From positions 1 to 26,696 of IMG/VR virus record IMGVR_UViG_3300024259_000137: DNA of 26,696 bases. One strand, given 5' to 3'. Made by a program: the position numbers and the translations under genes. Shown here one piece after another: positions 1 to 9,100 of this stretch (positions are counted from its first letter, which is position 1; each line of letters begins with the position of its first letter). The stretch is from a virus. Under the pieces are notes generated by a model. The model was given only the letters and a program-made list of their open reading frames with translations, was not told the DNA's origin and did no database searches.

Positions 1-1
1 G

Positions 2-199
2 TTGATTCCACATGGGCTTAAGAGTAAAGTACTTGAGCCCCTTGTGAAGTCATTGATGCAACTATTGAAGGCAAGTCCAGGTGAACATCAACGAATACTT
101 GGATTGATATTAGCAGGTAAAGTATCTGCAGAACATTTTGTTGGGAAGGAGGAACATGGCACACCTAATACAGTTACAGATGGTAACGCTGACGACTGA
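2..199 (+). CDS. Small protein of unknown function, 5' end probably outside the window
   Basis: The reading frame is open from the left edge, and the first in-window start is a TTG at base 2 with no visible ribosome binding site, so the true start probably lies upstream and this is the C-terminal 65 or so residues. The visible part is helical in character (SKVLEPLVKSLMQLLKASPG) and ends in an acidic tail (DGNADD). No family is recognised. It overlaps the next gene by 44 bases, and the strong ribosome binding site of that gene lies inside this one. It is the first gene of the plus-strand replication block. Confidence is moderate because little of the protein is visible. Confidence 0.5.
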   Translation: MIPHGLKSKVLEPLVKSLMQLLKASPGEHQRILGLILAGKVSAEHFVGKEEHGTPNTVTDGNADD

Positions 200-359
200 T
201 AACACCACAGTTGAAACACTCTGTGACATTGTGAACCTTATGAACATGCGCTTCGTTGTCAACGATAGCATTGACGCAGTTGATAAGAGTGGTGTACAAC
301 TTGTCAAGGAATTTCGTAAGAAGTATCCTGACTTATTAACGGAGGTAGCACATGACTGA
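156..359 (+). CDS. Small protein of unknown function (67 aa)
   Basis: The ATG at 156 was chosen because it follows a strong Shine-Dalgarno sequence (GAAGGAGG at 145-152) with a short spacer. The in-frame TTG at 138 has no such signal. The protein is a mix of hydrophobic and charged residues and ends in a basic stretch (EFRKKYPDLL). It has no cysteines, membrane segment or motif that I recognise. Its last 8 bases overlap the start of the next gene, which suggests translational coupling inside the replication operon. Function is unknown. Confidence 0.6.
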   Translation: MAHLIQLQMVTLTTDNTTVETLCDIVNLMNMRFVVNDSIDAVDKSGVQLVKEFRKKYPDLLTEVAHD

Positions 360-576
360 CTTAACTACATTCAAAAAGAGTGTCAGTGAGATGGAGTCAA
401 CAGAAGAACTCCACGCCTTGTTAAATGAGATAAGAAGTAATCGTAGAACCCATAAGAGTAGGAAGAAGAAGACTACGACTACGCAGAGTGGTGTCAAACT
501 ATCTGCGAAGGAACAAGCAGCCACGATGGATAAGGCTGCAATCACTGCTATGTTAGCACAGATGAAGGGGGAATGA
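352..576 (+). CDS. Small basic protein of unknown function (74 aa)
   Basis: It starts at ATG 352 behind GGAGGTAG (341-348). The middle of the protein is strongly basic and threonine-rich (RRTHKSRKKKTTTT, about residues 31-44). This is flanked by an acidic N-terminal helix (SEMESTEELHALLNEI) and an alanine/methionine-rich C-terminal helix ending in MLAQMKGE. The basic patch could bind nucleic acid, but no named domain is visible. It ends at 576, overlapping the start of the ParB-methyltransferase gene at 573 (an ATGATGA junction), so the two are probably co-translated and may act together. Function is inferred only weakly. Confidence 0.6.
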   Translation: MTDLTTFKKSVSEMESTEELHALLNEIRSNRRTHKSRKKKTTTTQSGVKLSAKEQAATMDKAAITAMLAQMKGE

Positions 577-1973
577 TGAGTAAGCCTACCGCTCACATAC
601 ACGAATTCAAGGAGAAGGTTGATCTAGTCAAATTACATCAGATTAACAAGGGCACTCGTTTCCGTGAAGACTACGGCGACATTCCTGACCTTTGCGCGGA
701 TATAGCAAACAATGGTATCATTCAATCACTTGCAGTTGAGGAGACTGATGAGAAGGGTAAGTACCTATTACTAGCAGGTGGTCGTCGCTTCACCGCACTG
801 ACAAGTATGGACTGGAAGGATAATATCCCAGTTCGCATATACCCTGCACTCAATGACCTTCAACGTCGTACTATCGAACTCGCTGAGAACCTTGCACGGA
901 AGAATCTAACGTGGCAAGAGCAAGTATCCCTCGAACGTCGTATTCATCAATTGCAAGTTGAAATGTATGGTGAGAAGACTACAACTAAGAAAGGGAAAGT
1001 AGAAGATGTCGGTTGGAGTAAGCATGACAGTGCAGAGCTAACTGGACAGAACTACAGTTCCTTTATACAGGACCTTAAACTTGCTGAGGTAATTGAAGTG
1101 ATGCCTGAGATTGCAGAAGCAGATAGTAAGCATCAGGCTAAGAAGTTAATGAACAAAGCAATGGAGCAGATTGTCCTTGCTGAATTAGCGAAGAGAATGG
1201 AAGCAGAAACTGAAGGTGTGCCTATTGAGAAGTATCATAAGGAATTAAGTGATGCGTACATCTTGAAGGACTTCTTCGAAGGAATAAAGACTGTCCCCGA
1301 CGCATGTGTTGACATCGTTGAGATAGACCCACCATACGGCATCAATCTTAAGAAGATTAAGAAGAGTGACACCGATGGCCTTGCGAGCAGTGACTACAAT
1401 GAGATAGATGCTCGTGGATATGAGAAGTGGCTTGATAACGTGCTGAAGGAATGTACTCGCGTTATGAATACTAACGCATGGCTTATCCTATGGTTCGCAC
1501 CTGAGCCTTGGTTTGAAACCATCTACCAATTATTAGAGAAGCATGGCCTCAAGGGTCATCGCATGGCAGGTATATGGACTAAGCCATCTGGCCAATCGCA
1601 GCATCCCGACGTCAACCTCGGCAATGCGTATGAGATGTTCTTCTACGCACGGAAGGGACGGCCGACGATTAGCCAAGCGCGAACTAATGTATTCAACTTT
1701 AAGCCGATAGCAGGGCAGAGTAAGCACCATCCGACCGAAAGGCCGATTGAATTGATAGAGGAAATTCTCCACACATTTGGTGATGAAGGGTCACGCGTAT
1801 TAGTACCCTTCCTCGGGAGTGGGAATACCCTACTGGCCGCATCAAACTTAAAAATGAAAGGGTTCGGATATGAACTCACAGAAACATACAGGGACAGTTA
1901 CATCTTGCGAGTCCGTTCAGGTTTACCTGGACGATATAAGAGCTATCGCAGTAAAGCCACAGATGGGGATTGA
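573..1973 (+). CDS. ParB-like nuclease/CTPase domain fused to a beta-class DNA methyltransferase
   Basis: The N-terminal part (about residues 16-122) has the ParB/Srx pattern: DIANNGIIQSLAVEE, then LAGGRRFTAL in place of the usual GERRxRA box, then ENLARKNLTWQEQV. A helical stretch that could contain a ParB-type helix-turn-helix follows (ELTGQNYSSFIQDLKLAEV, near residues 155-175). The C-terminal half is a DNA methyltransferase with motif IV DPPY at residues 252-255 and the AdoMet-binding motif I FLGSG at residues 413-417, followed by GYELTETY. The order IV then I indicates the beta class. DPPY favours N6-adenine, but N4-cytosine is possible. Such fusions are known in phages and may protect phage DNA or mark it. 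The start at 573 overlaps the previous stop; ATG 576 is equally possible. The target site cannot be read from the sequence. Confidence 0.88.
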   Translation: MMSKPTAHIHEFKEKVDLVKLHQINKGTRFREDYGDIPDLCADIANNGIIQSLAVEETDEKGKYLLLAGGRRFTALTSMDWKDNIPVRIYPALNDLQRRTIELAENLARKNLTWQEQVSLERRIHQLQVEMYGEKTTTKKGKVEDVGWSKHDSAELTGQNYSSFIQDLKLAEVIEVMPEIAEADSKHQAKKLMNKAMEQIVLAELAKRMEAETEGVPIEKYHKELSDAYILKDFFEGIKTVPDACVDIVEIDPPYGINLKKIKKSDTDGLASSDYNEIDARGYEKWLDNVLKECTRVMNTNAWLILWFAPEPWFETIYQLLEKHGLKGHRMAGIWTKPSGQSQHPDVNLGNAYEMFFYARKGRPTISQARTNVFNFKPIAGQSKHHPTERPIELIEEILHTFGDEGSRVLVPFLGSGNTLLAASNLKMKGFGYELTETYRDSYILRVRSGLPGRYKSYRSKATDGD

Positions 1974-2196
1974 GTTGGAGCCTTATATACATACCGATAA
2001 AGAAGGCGGTGACTGGAAATATTCTTGGCTTCCAAACGGGTGGTCTTACAAGTCAATAGTAGATGCACCTGCTCAATTCTGCGGTATGATTATAAAGAAG
2101 CATGCAGTTGCAGTTCCAGTTCTTGATAGGGATAGAGAGAATCATATAGTTTGGATACGTTGGGATACTGTTAATAAGACGTGGGAACAACTATGA
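1963..2196 (+). CDS. Small protein of unknown function (77 aa)
   Basis: This start (ATG 1963) overlaps the methyltransferase by 11 bases. An in-frame ATG at 1870 would give 108 residues but a 104-base overlap with the conserved end of the methyltransferase, so I prefer the shorter form. Neither start has a convincing ribosome binding site; AAAGGG before 1870 is the better of two weak ones. The protein is rich in aromatic residues (GGDWKYSWLPNGWSY, IVWIRWDTVNKTW), suggesting a small beta-rich fold. Its stop overlaps the polymerase ATG as ATGA, implying coupled translation. Family not recognised. Confidence 0.55.
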   Translation: MGIELEPYIHTDKEGGDWKYSWLPNGWSYKSIVDAPAQFCGMIIKKHAVAVPVLDRDRENHIVWIRWDTVNKTWEQL

Positions 2197-4574
2197 CCTT
2201 CGTCCCCTCTGTCGGACCACTAGATGCGAAGATAGCATTCGTGGGATCAGCACCTAATGTACTGGAAGCAACGAAGGGACAACCCTTCCTCGGTGCAACA
2301 GGTGAGATGTTCGATGACCTACTCCGACAGGTAGGATTAACAAGGTCAACTGTATACCTGACTAATGTAATTAAGACGCAACAGCCAGCTAATCGCACCG
2401 ATAGTCTGATTAAATTCGGAAGGAAAGGTGCAACCGAGACGCCTGCATACAAGGAACACCTTGCTATGCTCAAAGAGGAAATGGCATATTGCGACGCTAA
2501 TGTAATTGTAGCAATGGGAAACGTGGCACTGTACGCATTAACAGGTCATACGGGCGCATCACTTCGCCGTGGTTCTGTGTATGAAAGTACACTCCTGCCT
2601 GGTAGAAAGGTAATCGCCTTGAATGACTTGTATAGTACGAATAGGAACTACGTCCTTCGTTACAATATCGCTCACGACTTGCGTAGAGTGATGGAAGAAA
2701 GTGAATTTCCAGAGGTTCGGAGTGTACCTCGTACCTATATCTTGAAGCCATCGTTCCTTGAAAGTATGAACTTCCTCATGGAAATGAAGAGTGAGCCAGT
2801 AGTTGCCTTCGACATCGAGGTTAGTAACGAAGAGGTATCCTGTATATCCTTCTGCGCTGACCCTATGCGCATCATAAGCATCCCCTTCACGCACGATGGG
2901 GACTACTTCACGATGGAACAAGAAGGTCACATATGGCAGGCCATTGCATCTGTCCTTGAAGACCCAATGCAATCGCATGTTGGACAGAACACGACATTCG
3001 ATGCATGGTTCTTATACACAAAACTTGGCATCCGTGTCAGTAATTGTGAAGATACAATGATCGCACAGAACATCGTGAACCCCGACTTTCCAAAAGGGCT
3101 TCACTTCATCACCAGTATATACACGAAGGAACCATACTACAAGGATGAAGGGAAGGCAAGTGGCGGCTTCTACGGAAGTATGAACATGCAATTTTGGAAG
3201 TACAATGCAAAGGATAGTGCGGTTACACTGGAATCATACTATCCACTCATGAATGATCTGAAGAGTATGGGTAATACAGAGGCATATCGTAGGCAGGTGA
3301 ACATAATTCCATCACTCGTCTCCATGTCCTATCATGGAATCAAGGTTGATGTGGCTGGCCTTCGTGCAGAAGCGAAGAAGGATGAAAGGCAACTGGCGAT
3401 ACTTCAAGAGGAACTTGAGCGGATCGTCGGTCATCCACTAAATCCAAATAGTCCGAAGCAACTCATTCAACATTTCTACGTTGACAAGAAGCATAAACCC
3501 TACCTCAAACAGGGACGCATGACTACCGACGACACGGCTTTGAAAAGGCTCGCTCGGAAAGGCGTACTGGAGGCAAGTGTGATTCAGGAAATGCGGAAGA
3601 TTCGTAAACTGAAGGGAACATATCATGAGATGGAATTCGATAAGGATGATCGCCTTAGATCAGCATTCAATCCTGCAGGTACGCGCACTGGTCGATTATC
3701 TTCTGGCAAGACGATATTTGGTACTGGCGGTAACATGCAGAACATACCTTATAGTGTCCGTAAATATCTCTTGGCAGATGAAGGGTACGTGGCTTATGAA
3801 GTTGATCTCAGTCAGGCTGAGAACAGGCTTGTTGCCTATTTAGCAAACGAACCAATGATGATAGATGCCTTCGAGAATGGAAAGGACATCCATCGTCAGA
3901 CTGCTGGCCTATTGTTCGACAAAGACCCTGACATGATAAGTGATGAACCTGGTTCTTCATCCTATGGTAATGGTACGAAGAGTGAAAGATACTGGGGTAA
4001 GACCAGCAATCACTCACTCAACTACGATTTCGGGTATAAGGCGTATGCATTAAAGTTCGAAATGAATGATGCGCAGGGTAAGCACATCGTCAATCGCTAC
4101 CACGCCATATACCCTAATATCCGTAGTCGCTTCCATCAATGGGTACGTGACTCGTTGTCAAGGAATAGAACTGTGGAGAACATCTTCGGTCGCAAGCAAC
4201 GATTCCTAGACCGCTGGGGCAATGAACTATTCAAAGACGCATATGCCTTCCCTGCTCAGTCAACAGTAGCAGATATAATAAACATGCGTGGGCTATCCTA
4301 CATATGGGATAACCAGGACTTGTTCGCTCCACTTACATTGATGAATCAGGTGCATGATAGTATCGTCTTCCAAATCCCACTATCCGTTAGTTGGGACCAC
4401 CATACTGCGATGCTCCTTGCAATTAAACGATCACTAGAGACGCCACTAGAGTGGAGAGGAACGCAATTCGTAATTCCCGCTGAGACCAAGATGGGCCTGA
4501 ACCTCGGCCAAATGGTAGACACTGACCCTATGAATCCTGAGGAAGCGTATGAGACGATTCGACGATTGGATTGA
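2193..4574 (+). CDS. Family A DNA polymerase with N-terminal UDG-like domain and 3'-5' exonuclease
   Basis: This is the likely replicative polymerase (793 aa). Residues 10-180 resemble family 4 uracil-DNA glycosylases (GSAPNVLEATKGQPFLGATG at 18-37), the arrangement also known from phage SPO1 DNA polymerase. The exonuclease domain shows Exo I DIE (207-209), Exo II N266-F269-D270 and Exo III Y337/D341. Polymerase motif A is DLSQAENR (538-545), with D538 and E543 matching the canonical pair. Motif B is divergent (K603-x3-H607-x3-Y611-x3-Y615), with Tyr at the place of E. coli Phe762. Motif C is QVHDS (719-723), with Ser for the usual Glu. ATG 2193 is chosen over GTG 2181 because it forms an ATGA overlap with the preceding gene. 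The glycosylase part seems to lack catalytic residues. Confidence 0.93.
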   Translation: MTFVPSVGPLDAKIAFVGSAPNVLEATKGQPFLGATGEMFDDLLRQVGLTRSTVYLTNVIKTQQPANRTDSLIKFGRKGATETPAYKEHLAMLKEEMAYCDANVIVAMGNVALYALTGHTGASLRRGSVYESTLLPGRKVIALNDLYSTNRNYVLRYNIAHDLRRVMEESEFPEVRSVPRTYILKPSFLESMNFLMEMKSEPVVAFDIEVSNEEVSCISFCADPMRIISIPFTHDGDYFTMEQEGHIWQAIASVLEDPMQSHVGQNTTFDAWFLYTKLGIRVSNCEDTMIAQNIVNPDFPKGLHFITSIYTKEPYYKDEGKASGGFYGSMNMQFWKYNAKDSAVTLESYYPLMNDLKSMGNTEAYRRQVNIIPSLVSMSYHGIKVDVAGLRAEAKKDERQLAILQEELERIVGHPLNPNSPKQLIQHFYVDKKHKPYLKQGRMTTDDTALKRLARKGVLEASVIQEMRKIRKLKGTYHEMEFDKDDRLRSAFNPAGTRTGRLSSGKTIFGTGGNMQNIPYSVRKYLLADEGYVAYEVDLSQAENRLVAYLANEPMMIDAFENGKDIHRQTAGLLFDKDPDMISDEPGSSSYGNGTKSERYWGKTSNHSLNYDFGYKAYALKFEMNDAQGKHIVNRYHAIYPNIRSRFHQWVRDSLSRNRTVENIFGRKQRFLDRWGNELFKDAYAFPAQSTVADIINMRGLSYIWDNQDLFAPLTLMNQVHDSIVFQIPLSVSWDHHTAMLLAIKRSLETPLEWRGTQFVIPAETKMGLNLGQMVDTDPMNPEEAYETIRRLD

Positions 4575-5739
4575 CGCCTACATGGAGTTCACGGAGAACA
4601 GTGAACCACCTCATTTATTTAAGGAGTGGGTTGCAATCAGTGCCATTGCATCGGTACTTGAAAGGAAGGTTGTACTTAACTGGGGTGAGATTACACTATA
4701 CCCTAATATGTACATCGTGCTTGTCGGTTCCAGTGGACGTACTCGTAAGGGCACCGCGATGGGACCTGGGTATAACCTCTTGCGACAAATCGGCGTGAAG
4801 ATGGCGGCTGAAAGCATAACCCGTGAGGCACTTATCCGTGAATTGAAGAAGGCCAATACCAACACTACGAATCCCGAGACACAGGTAATGATGTTTCACA
4901 GTAGTATGACCATCTTCAGTCCTGAACTGACAGTGTTCCTAGGTTACAACAACCAGCAACTAATGGCTGACCTCGCCGATTGGTACGACTGTCGTGACAA
5001 GTGGACGTATCGAACGAAGTCGCAAGGTACGGATGAGATCACTGGAGTCTTCGTTAACATGATAGGTGCAACTACGCCTGACTTGTTGCAGACTACACTC
5101 CCACAAGATGCCATCGGTGGTGGACTTACGAGTCGTATCATCTTCATATTCGAGGATAAGAAAGGGAAACTAGTCCCTGCCCCATTCCTCACTGATAAGC
5201 AGAGGGATATGAAGGAGAATGTCCTCGCTGACTTACAGCAGATAAGTATGATGACTGGCGACTTCAAGTTCACTGGCGACTTCATGGATCACTGGATTGA
5301 TTGGTACGTGATGCAGGATAAGCATTCACCATTCAAGGATGATGGTGCCTTCGATGGATACGTCAGTCGTCGCCCTACACATGTATTGAAGTTATGTATG
5401 ATACTAAATGCGTCTCGCACCGATAGTATGATGATCACACCTGATGATCTTCATCGTGCTATTGACCTGTTGGAGAGGACGGAGATAAAGATGCCCCGCG
5501 TCTTCAGTGGTGTTGGTACTAGTGACATAAGCATGGTGATGGGTAAGGTCACGAACATCGTGGCGCAGAAGGGTGACATTGATTATCGTGACTTGTTACG
5601 ACTAACGTTGCGGGATGCAGATAAGGAAACACTAGATCGAGTCGTCGCCACCCTTGAAGCAGTAGGCACAGTTGCAATTATAAAGAATATAGAGCAGGGT
5701 ACTGTCACTATAAGGCACATCCCTACGGAGAGGAAATAA
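4549..5739 (+). CDS. P-loop ATPase of DUF3987-like type, probable replicative helicase/primase-helicase
   Basis: This 396-aa protein carries a P-loop variant GSSGRTRKGT at residues 60-69 (lysine at 67), followed by ESITREALIRELK and an MTIFSPELTVFLG segment. That is the pattern of phage DUF3987-like proteins, which are thought to act as helicases or the helicase part of primase-helicases. A short YDCRDKWTYRTKSQGTDE segment and an arginine-containing GGGLTSRIIFIFE segment fit an oligomeric ATPase. The C-terminal 100 residues look like a winged-helix end (DYRDLLRLTLRDADKETLDRVVATLEAVG). It starts at ATG 4549 behind TGAGGAAG and overlaps the polymerase by 26 bases. No primase catalytic domain is visible. 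DUF assignment is from pattern only. Confidence 0.75.
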   Translation: MRRFDDWIDAYMEFTENSEPPHLFKEWVAISAIASVLERKVVLNWGEITLYPNMYIVLVGSSGRTRKGTAMGPGYNLLRQIGVKMAAESITREALIRELKKANTNTTNPETQVMMFHSSMTIFSPELTVFLGYNNQQLMADLADWYDCRDKWTYRTKSQGTDEITGVFVNMIGATTPDLLQTTLPQDAIGGGLTSRIIFIFEDKKGKLVPAPFLTDKQRDMKENVLADLQQISMMTGDFKFTGDFMDHWIDWYVMQDKHSPFKDDGAFDGYVSRRPTHVLKLCMILNASRTDSMMITPDDLHRAIDLLERTEIKMPRVFSGVGTSDISMVMGKVTNIVAQKGDIDYRDLLRLTLRDADKETLDRVVATLEAVGTVAIIKNIEQGTVTIRHIPTERK

Positions 5740-5924
5740 TGATACAAGTAATAAAGATTGATAGCACAAAGCCAATAAGCCAGTTATGCCGTGACTTATT
5801 GGCTGAACTTGAATTCATTGCACCACGTGGTGAGTGGATTAAAGAATTCATTAAAGCATACGGCGTTAAACCTTCCTATTCAATTAAATATGAAGGTGGA
5901 AAGGATGAAGATGGACAACATTAA
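5739..5924 (+). CDS. Small protein of unknown function (61 aa)
   Basis: It starts at ATG 5739, sharing a TAATG junction with the ATPase gene; GGAGAGGAAA just upstream serves as ribosome binding site. The sequence has a beta-strand-like start (MIQVIKIDS), an amphipathic helix (ISQLCRDLLAELEFI) and a lysine/glutamate-rich C-terminus. No motif is recognised. It is followed by an overlapping zinc-ribbon gene. Given its place after the polymerase and ATPase, a replication accessory role is possible but unproven. Confidence 0.6.
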   Translation: MIQVIKIDSTKPISQLCRDLLAELEFIAPRGEWIKEFIKAYGVKPSYSIKYEGGKDEDGQH

Positions 5925-6159
5925 TCAATGCCCTAACTGTCATAAACCTTATTGGGAGGATGGGCAATCTACAGCAAAGTCAATATTATGTGAGTGTTAT
6001 CAATATACTACACCATTGCACTTTACAGCATCTCCTATGACAAAACAGAAAGAAGTTAAGTTCTGTCAATACTGTGGAAGTCAACGATTAGTTAGAACAA
6101 GACAAGTATGTTTTGGTGAACCTGGATATATTGATATTTATACATGCCAAGACTGCTAA
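5911..6159 (+). CDS. Small zinc-ribbon protein with four cysteine pairs
   Basis: This 82-aa protein shows four short cysteine pairs in order: CPNC near the N-terminus, CEC, CQYC, and CQDC at the very C-terminus. This is consistent with two zinc-binding ribbons or one ribbon made of distant pairs. The start is either ATG 5911 (AAGG 6 bases upstream) or ATG 5905; the reading frame extends further upstream, but that part overlaps the previous gene. It is the last gene of the plus-strand block. Its stop TAA (6157-6159) directly abuts the stop of the opposing late operon. Candidates are a primase-type zinc finger supplied in trans to the neighbouring ATPase, or a transcription regulator. Function is not established. 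Confidence 0.65.
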   Translation: MDNINQCPNCHKPYWEDGQSTAKSILCECYQYTTPLHFTASPMTKQKEVKFCQYCGSQRLVRTRQVCFGEPGYIDIYTCQDC

Positions 6160-9100
6160 CTATTTAAGCATCGAAGGAGGAGTAGCAGGATCACGATTAG
6201 ACATTGGCTCTTCAGGGTCGGTAGATAACATATCACTAGCCTCAGGATATTCATATCGACCCTCTGTCAATTTAGCAATCATCGCTTGCACTCGAAGTGA
6301 ATAGTTATCAGACAACTCTTGTATCTTCTCCTGACTAAGTGGTATCCCTTTCTTCGTAGCCGCATCTGTCAACCTGTTAAGGTCTTCATGGAATAACTTA
6401 AGCAACCCTGCTTCCTTATACTTAATCTGCACTTCCAAAGGCATACGTGTGTAAGTGAACATAAACCAACGTCTTATCCCTTCCGCAACAGTACCAATCT
6501 CCTTCGCTAATATTTCCTGATCACGTGGGTCTTCAACTCCCTCAATACTACTAAGTGGGATGGCCTTAATAATCGGAACCAGATTTCGTGACAAGTACCA
6601 AAGTGCCTTCAACTCCTTATTAGGAACACCTCCGTATTGCATAGATGAATCGAACGTACTCCAAATAGGCTCCCCTCGTGCAGTCTTATTACTTCCCAAC
6701 TCAAGTGCAACACGTCCAACAGGGTGTAACTCCCATATGTTACTCTTCATGAACTTCTGAAAGCTATTGTTAACTTCAGGTCCGTAAGCAGCCTGTGCAC
6801 GGAACCAATACTTCAAGAACATATTCATAGGCGCACTCCACGTAATCACACTATCAATAGCACCAAGGATATCATCAGCAGTCCTGCGAATATAACGCCT
6901 GCCAAATTGATCCCTCTCCCATCCCATCGCTAACATAAGTGCATCCATAGCAGCAACCATCGCGAACGTACGCATGAGTCCAAGGTCATTAAACTTAGCA
7001 TCCTCAGGTGTCTTGACAACTGGTAGCATTTGCTCACCATGCGCTTTAATCATATTAGTATATAACTTCCCCATCGCAATCTTAAACGTGGGAGTGAAGA
7101 ATATCTTATTAAGTGCACGACGTGTATCAGCAGGCACACCTGCGTAATCACCATGATAGCGTGCGGCATATTGCGCTGCATCCATTGGAGTCATACCATG
7201 ATCAAGTCCGTAACGATAGGTCACCTGCCGTACAATACCATCCATTGTCCAAGCAGCAGTCCAACTCATGTTATACGTGGTCTTAAGTACATTCACCAAT
7301 CCCTTGGTTGCAGTAGGTACACGACCCGTGACAGCACCACCGATACTCTGACTGACAGCACGGAACCAATCCCTTACCAATACGCCCATCTCACCATGCA
7401 TACTGGCAGCGGCTTCCGCCATCTGATAATGATCTCGAACAGGGTTAGGATAAGGTGTGGATCTATCACCATTATACTGTGCCTCAAACCATTCAGGGGT
7501 CTTATTCGCGAAGTCATTAAATGCTTCACGAAGGTACTTCACAGTTTTAATAGGATGATGGATTGCGATAGCGCCTGCCATGACACCTTGCACCACATCA
7601 TACATCGGTAAGAATACAGGATTAATGAACTGCCCCATCTTCGTCAGGTTCATAAAGCGACCGAAGCCACTAGTTTGTTCTCCACGCTCAGTTAACTGTG
7701 TAAGGAAATCCTTAATAAGTGGATGTACAAAGTACTCACTACCAATTCCAGTCTTCCCATACTGTAAGTATATGGCCTTATTATCTTTCGTATCCTTCTT
7801 CAACTTAAATGGCTGTTGTAGGTGACCCTTTGCGGTACGAATACCTTTAATTGCAAGACCTTCCTTCTCAGCATTCTCAAACATTGTCAGGATAGCGTCA
7901 TCCTTCGCGGCTTGCCTACCATAATGAGCTATAATGTCCCAGAACTTAACATCTTCTTTCTTAATTCCAGTCCTCTTATCACTAATGATATCAGCAAGAC
8001 GAACTAGGTGTCGCTTCTTACTACCAAGTATACGAAGTTGTTCCTTCTGATCAGCAGTTAGTTTATTACTACGACCAGTGGTTGCATGGTCTATCCAAAG
8101 GGTACTAGGTATGTGTACGAAGTTAGTATTCTTAACCTTCGCCAACTGTGCCCTTAATTTAATAAGTGAAGTTGTGAACTTCTTCGTACTCTCCCCTCGT
8201 GCCTTATGCCTGTCAAGGTTCTGTTCCACAAGACGAATCTGCTCAAGTAACTCATCAGTCTTAGTCTCAATGAATCCCTTCTTAAATCCACCCTTCTTAA
8301 CATACGACTCAAGGTGTCCTTTGAAGAAGCCATCTAATAAATTAAATGCCTCTTGATGAATAGCCTTCTGTTCCTTCGTCAGTAGTTTCCACTTAGCCTT
8401 ATTCTCATAAAGGAAGGGTATCTCATTCATCATCTTAAGGGAGTCAAGTTCATTCAATCCCTGCTTCGCGTATGACTTAAATACAGTCTTAATAAATGCC
8501 TGACTTGCATTGTCACTAGCGGCGATACGTGGGTAGAGTAACTTAATAGCAAGTCCAGTGAGTGGAGCCTTCAATCGTTTAAAGGGTGTCTCCACGTCTA
8601 ACCAATCTCCAAGTTTCCTGACGTAGCCCATATACTTAGCCGCGAGGTTACCATCGGCTTCCATCTGCGCCTGCATTTCCTGTTTATTACTAACGATTGC
8701 TTCCTGCTTAACCTGCTCCCTCACAGTGGCAATTATCTTCTCATCGATAGTCTTACTTAGTCCAAGTTGGTCATCGGGATTCAGTTTATCATATCCCTTC
8801 TTAAGTTCAGGCGGTAACTTATCTAGGAATTCCTTCTTCCTATCCTTGTATATCTGAGTCTTCCGTAATTCAGCATCGGTACTCTCCCCTGACATGATAT
8901 GTGCATCTGCTTCAATCTTCGCCATCTTAGGATTAACTGCACCTGCAAGTGCACCACCGAGGAACACACCACCGATAGCACCACCTGCCATTGCAAGAGG
9001 TACGCCACCTAATAACTCACGAGCGGTACGGGCATCTGGATTGTATATAGCATCAAGCCCACTAGTCATTATCTCCTCAGCACCTTCCGATACTGCCTCA

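Noticed and set aside
1870-1962. Longer N-terminus for the small gene before the polymerase
   Set aside because: It would overlap the conserved end of the methyltransferase by 104 bases and its upstream signal is weak; not excluded, but less likely.
2559-2978. Minus-strand open frame of 139 codons inside the polymerase gene
   Set aside because: It lies opposite well-supported polymerase exonuclease coding sequence; no ribosome binding site or recognisable domain.
5876-5900. AT-rich sequence ATTCAATTAAATATGAAGG resembling the late palindrome
   Set aside because: It lies within coding sequence on the plus strand, is not palindromic over the core, and the match is to the AT-rich part and GAAGG only; likely chance.
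7153-7611. Plus-strand open frame of 152 codons inside the 1279-aa gene
   Set aside because: Composition (many His, Ile, Thr, Cys) is that of an antisense shadow; the minus-strand gene is continuous across it.
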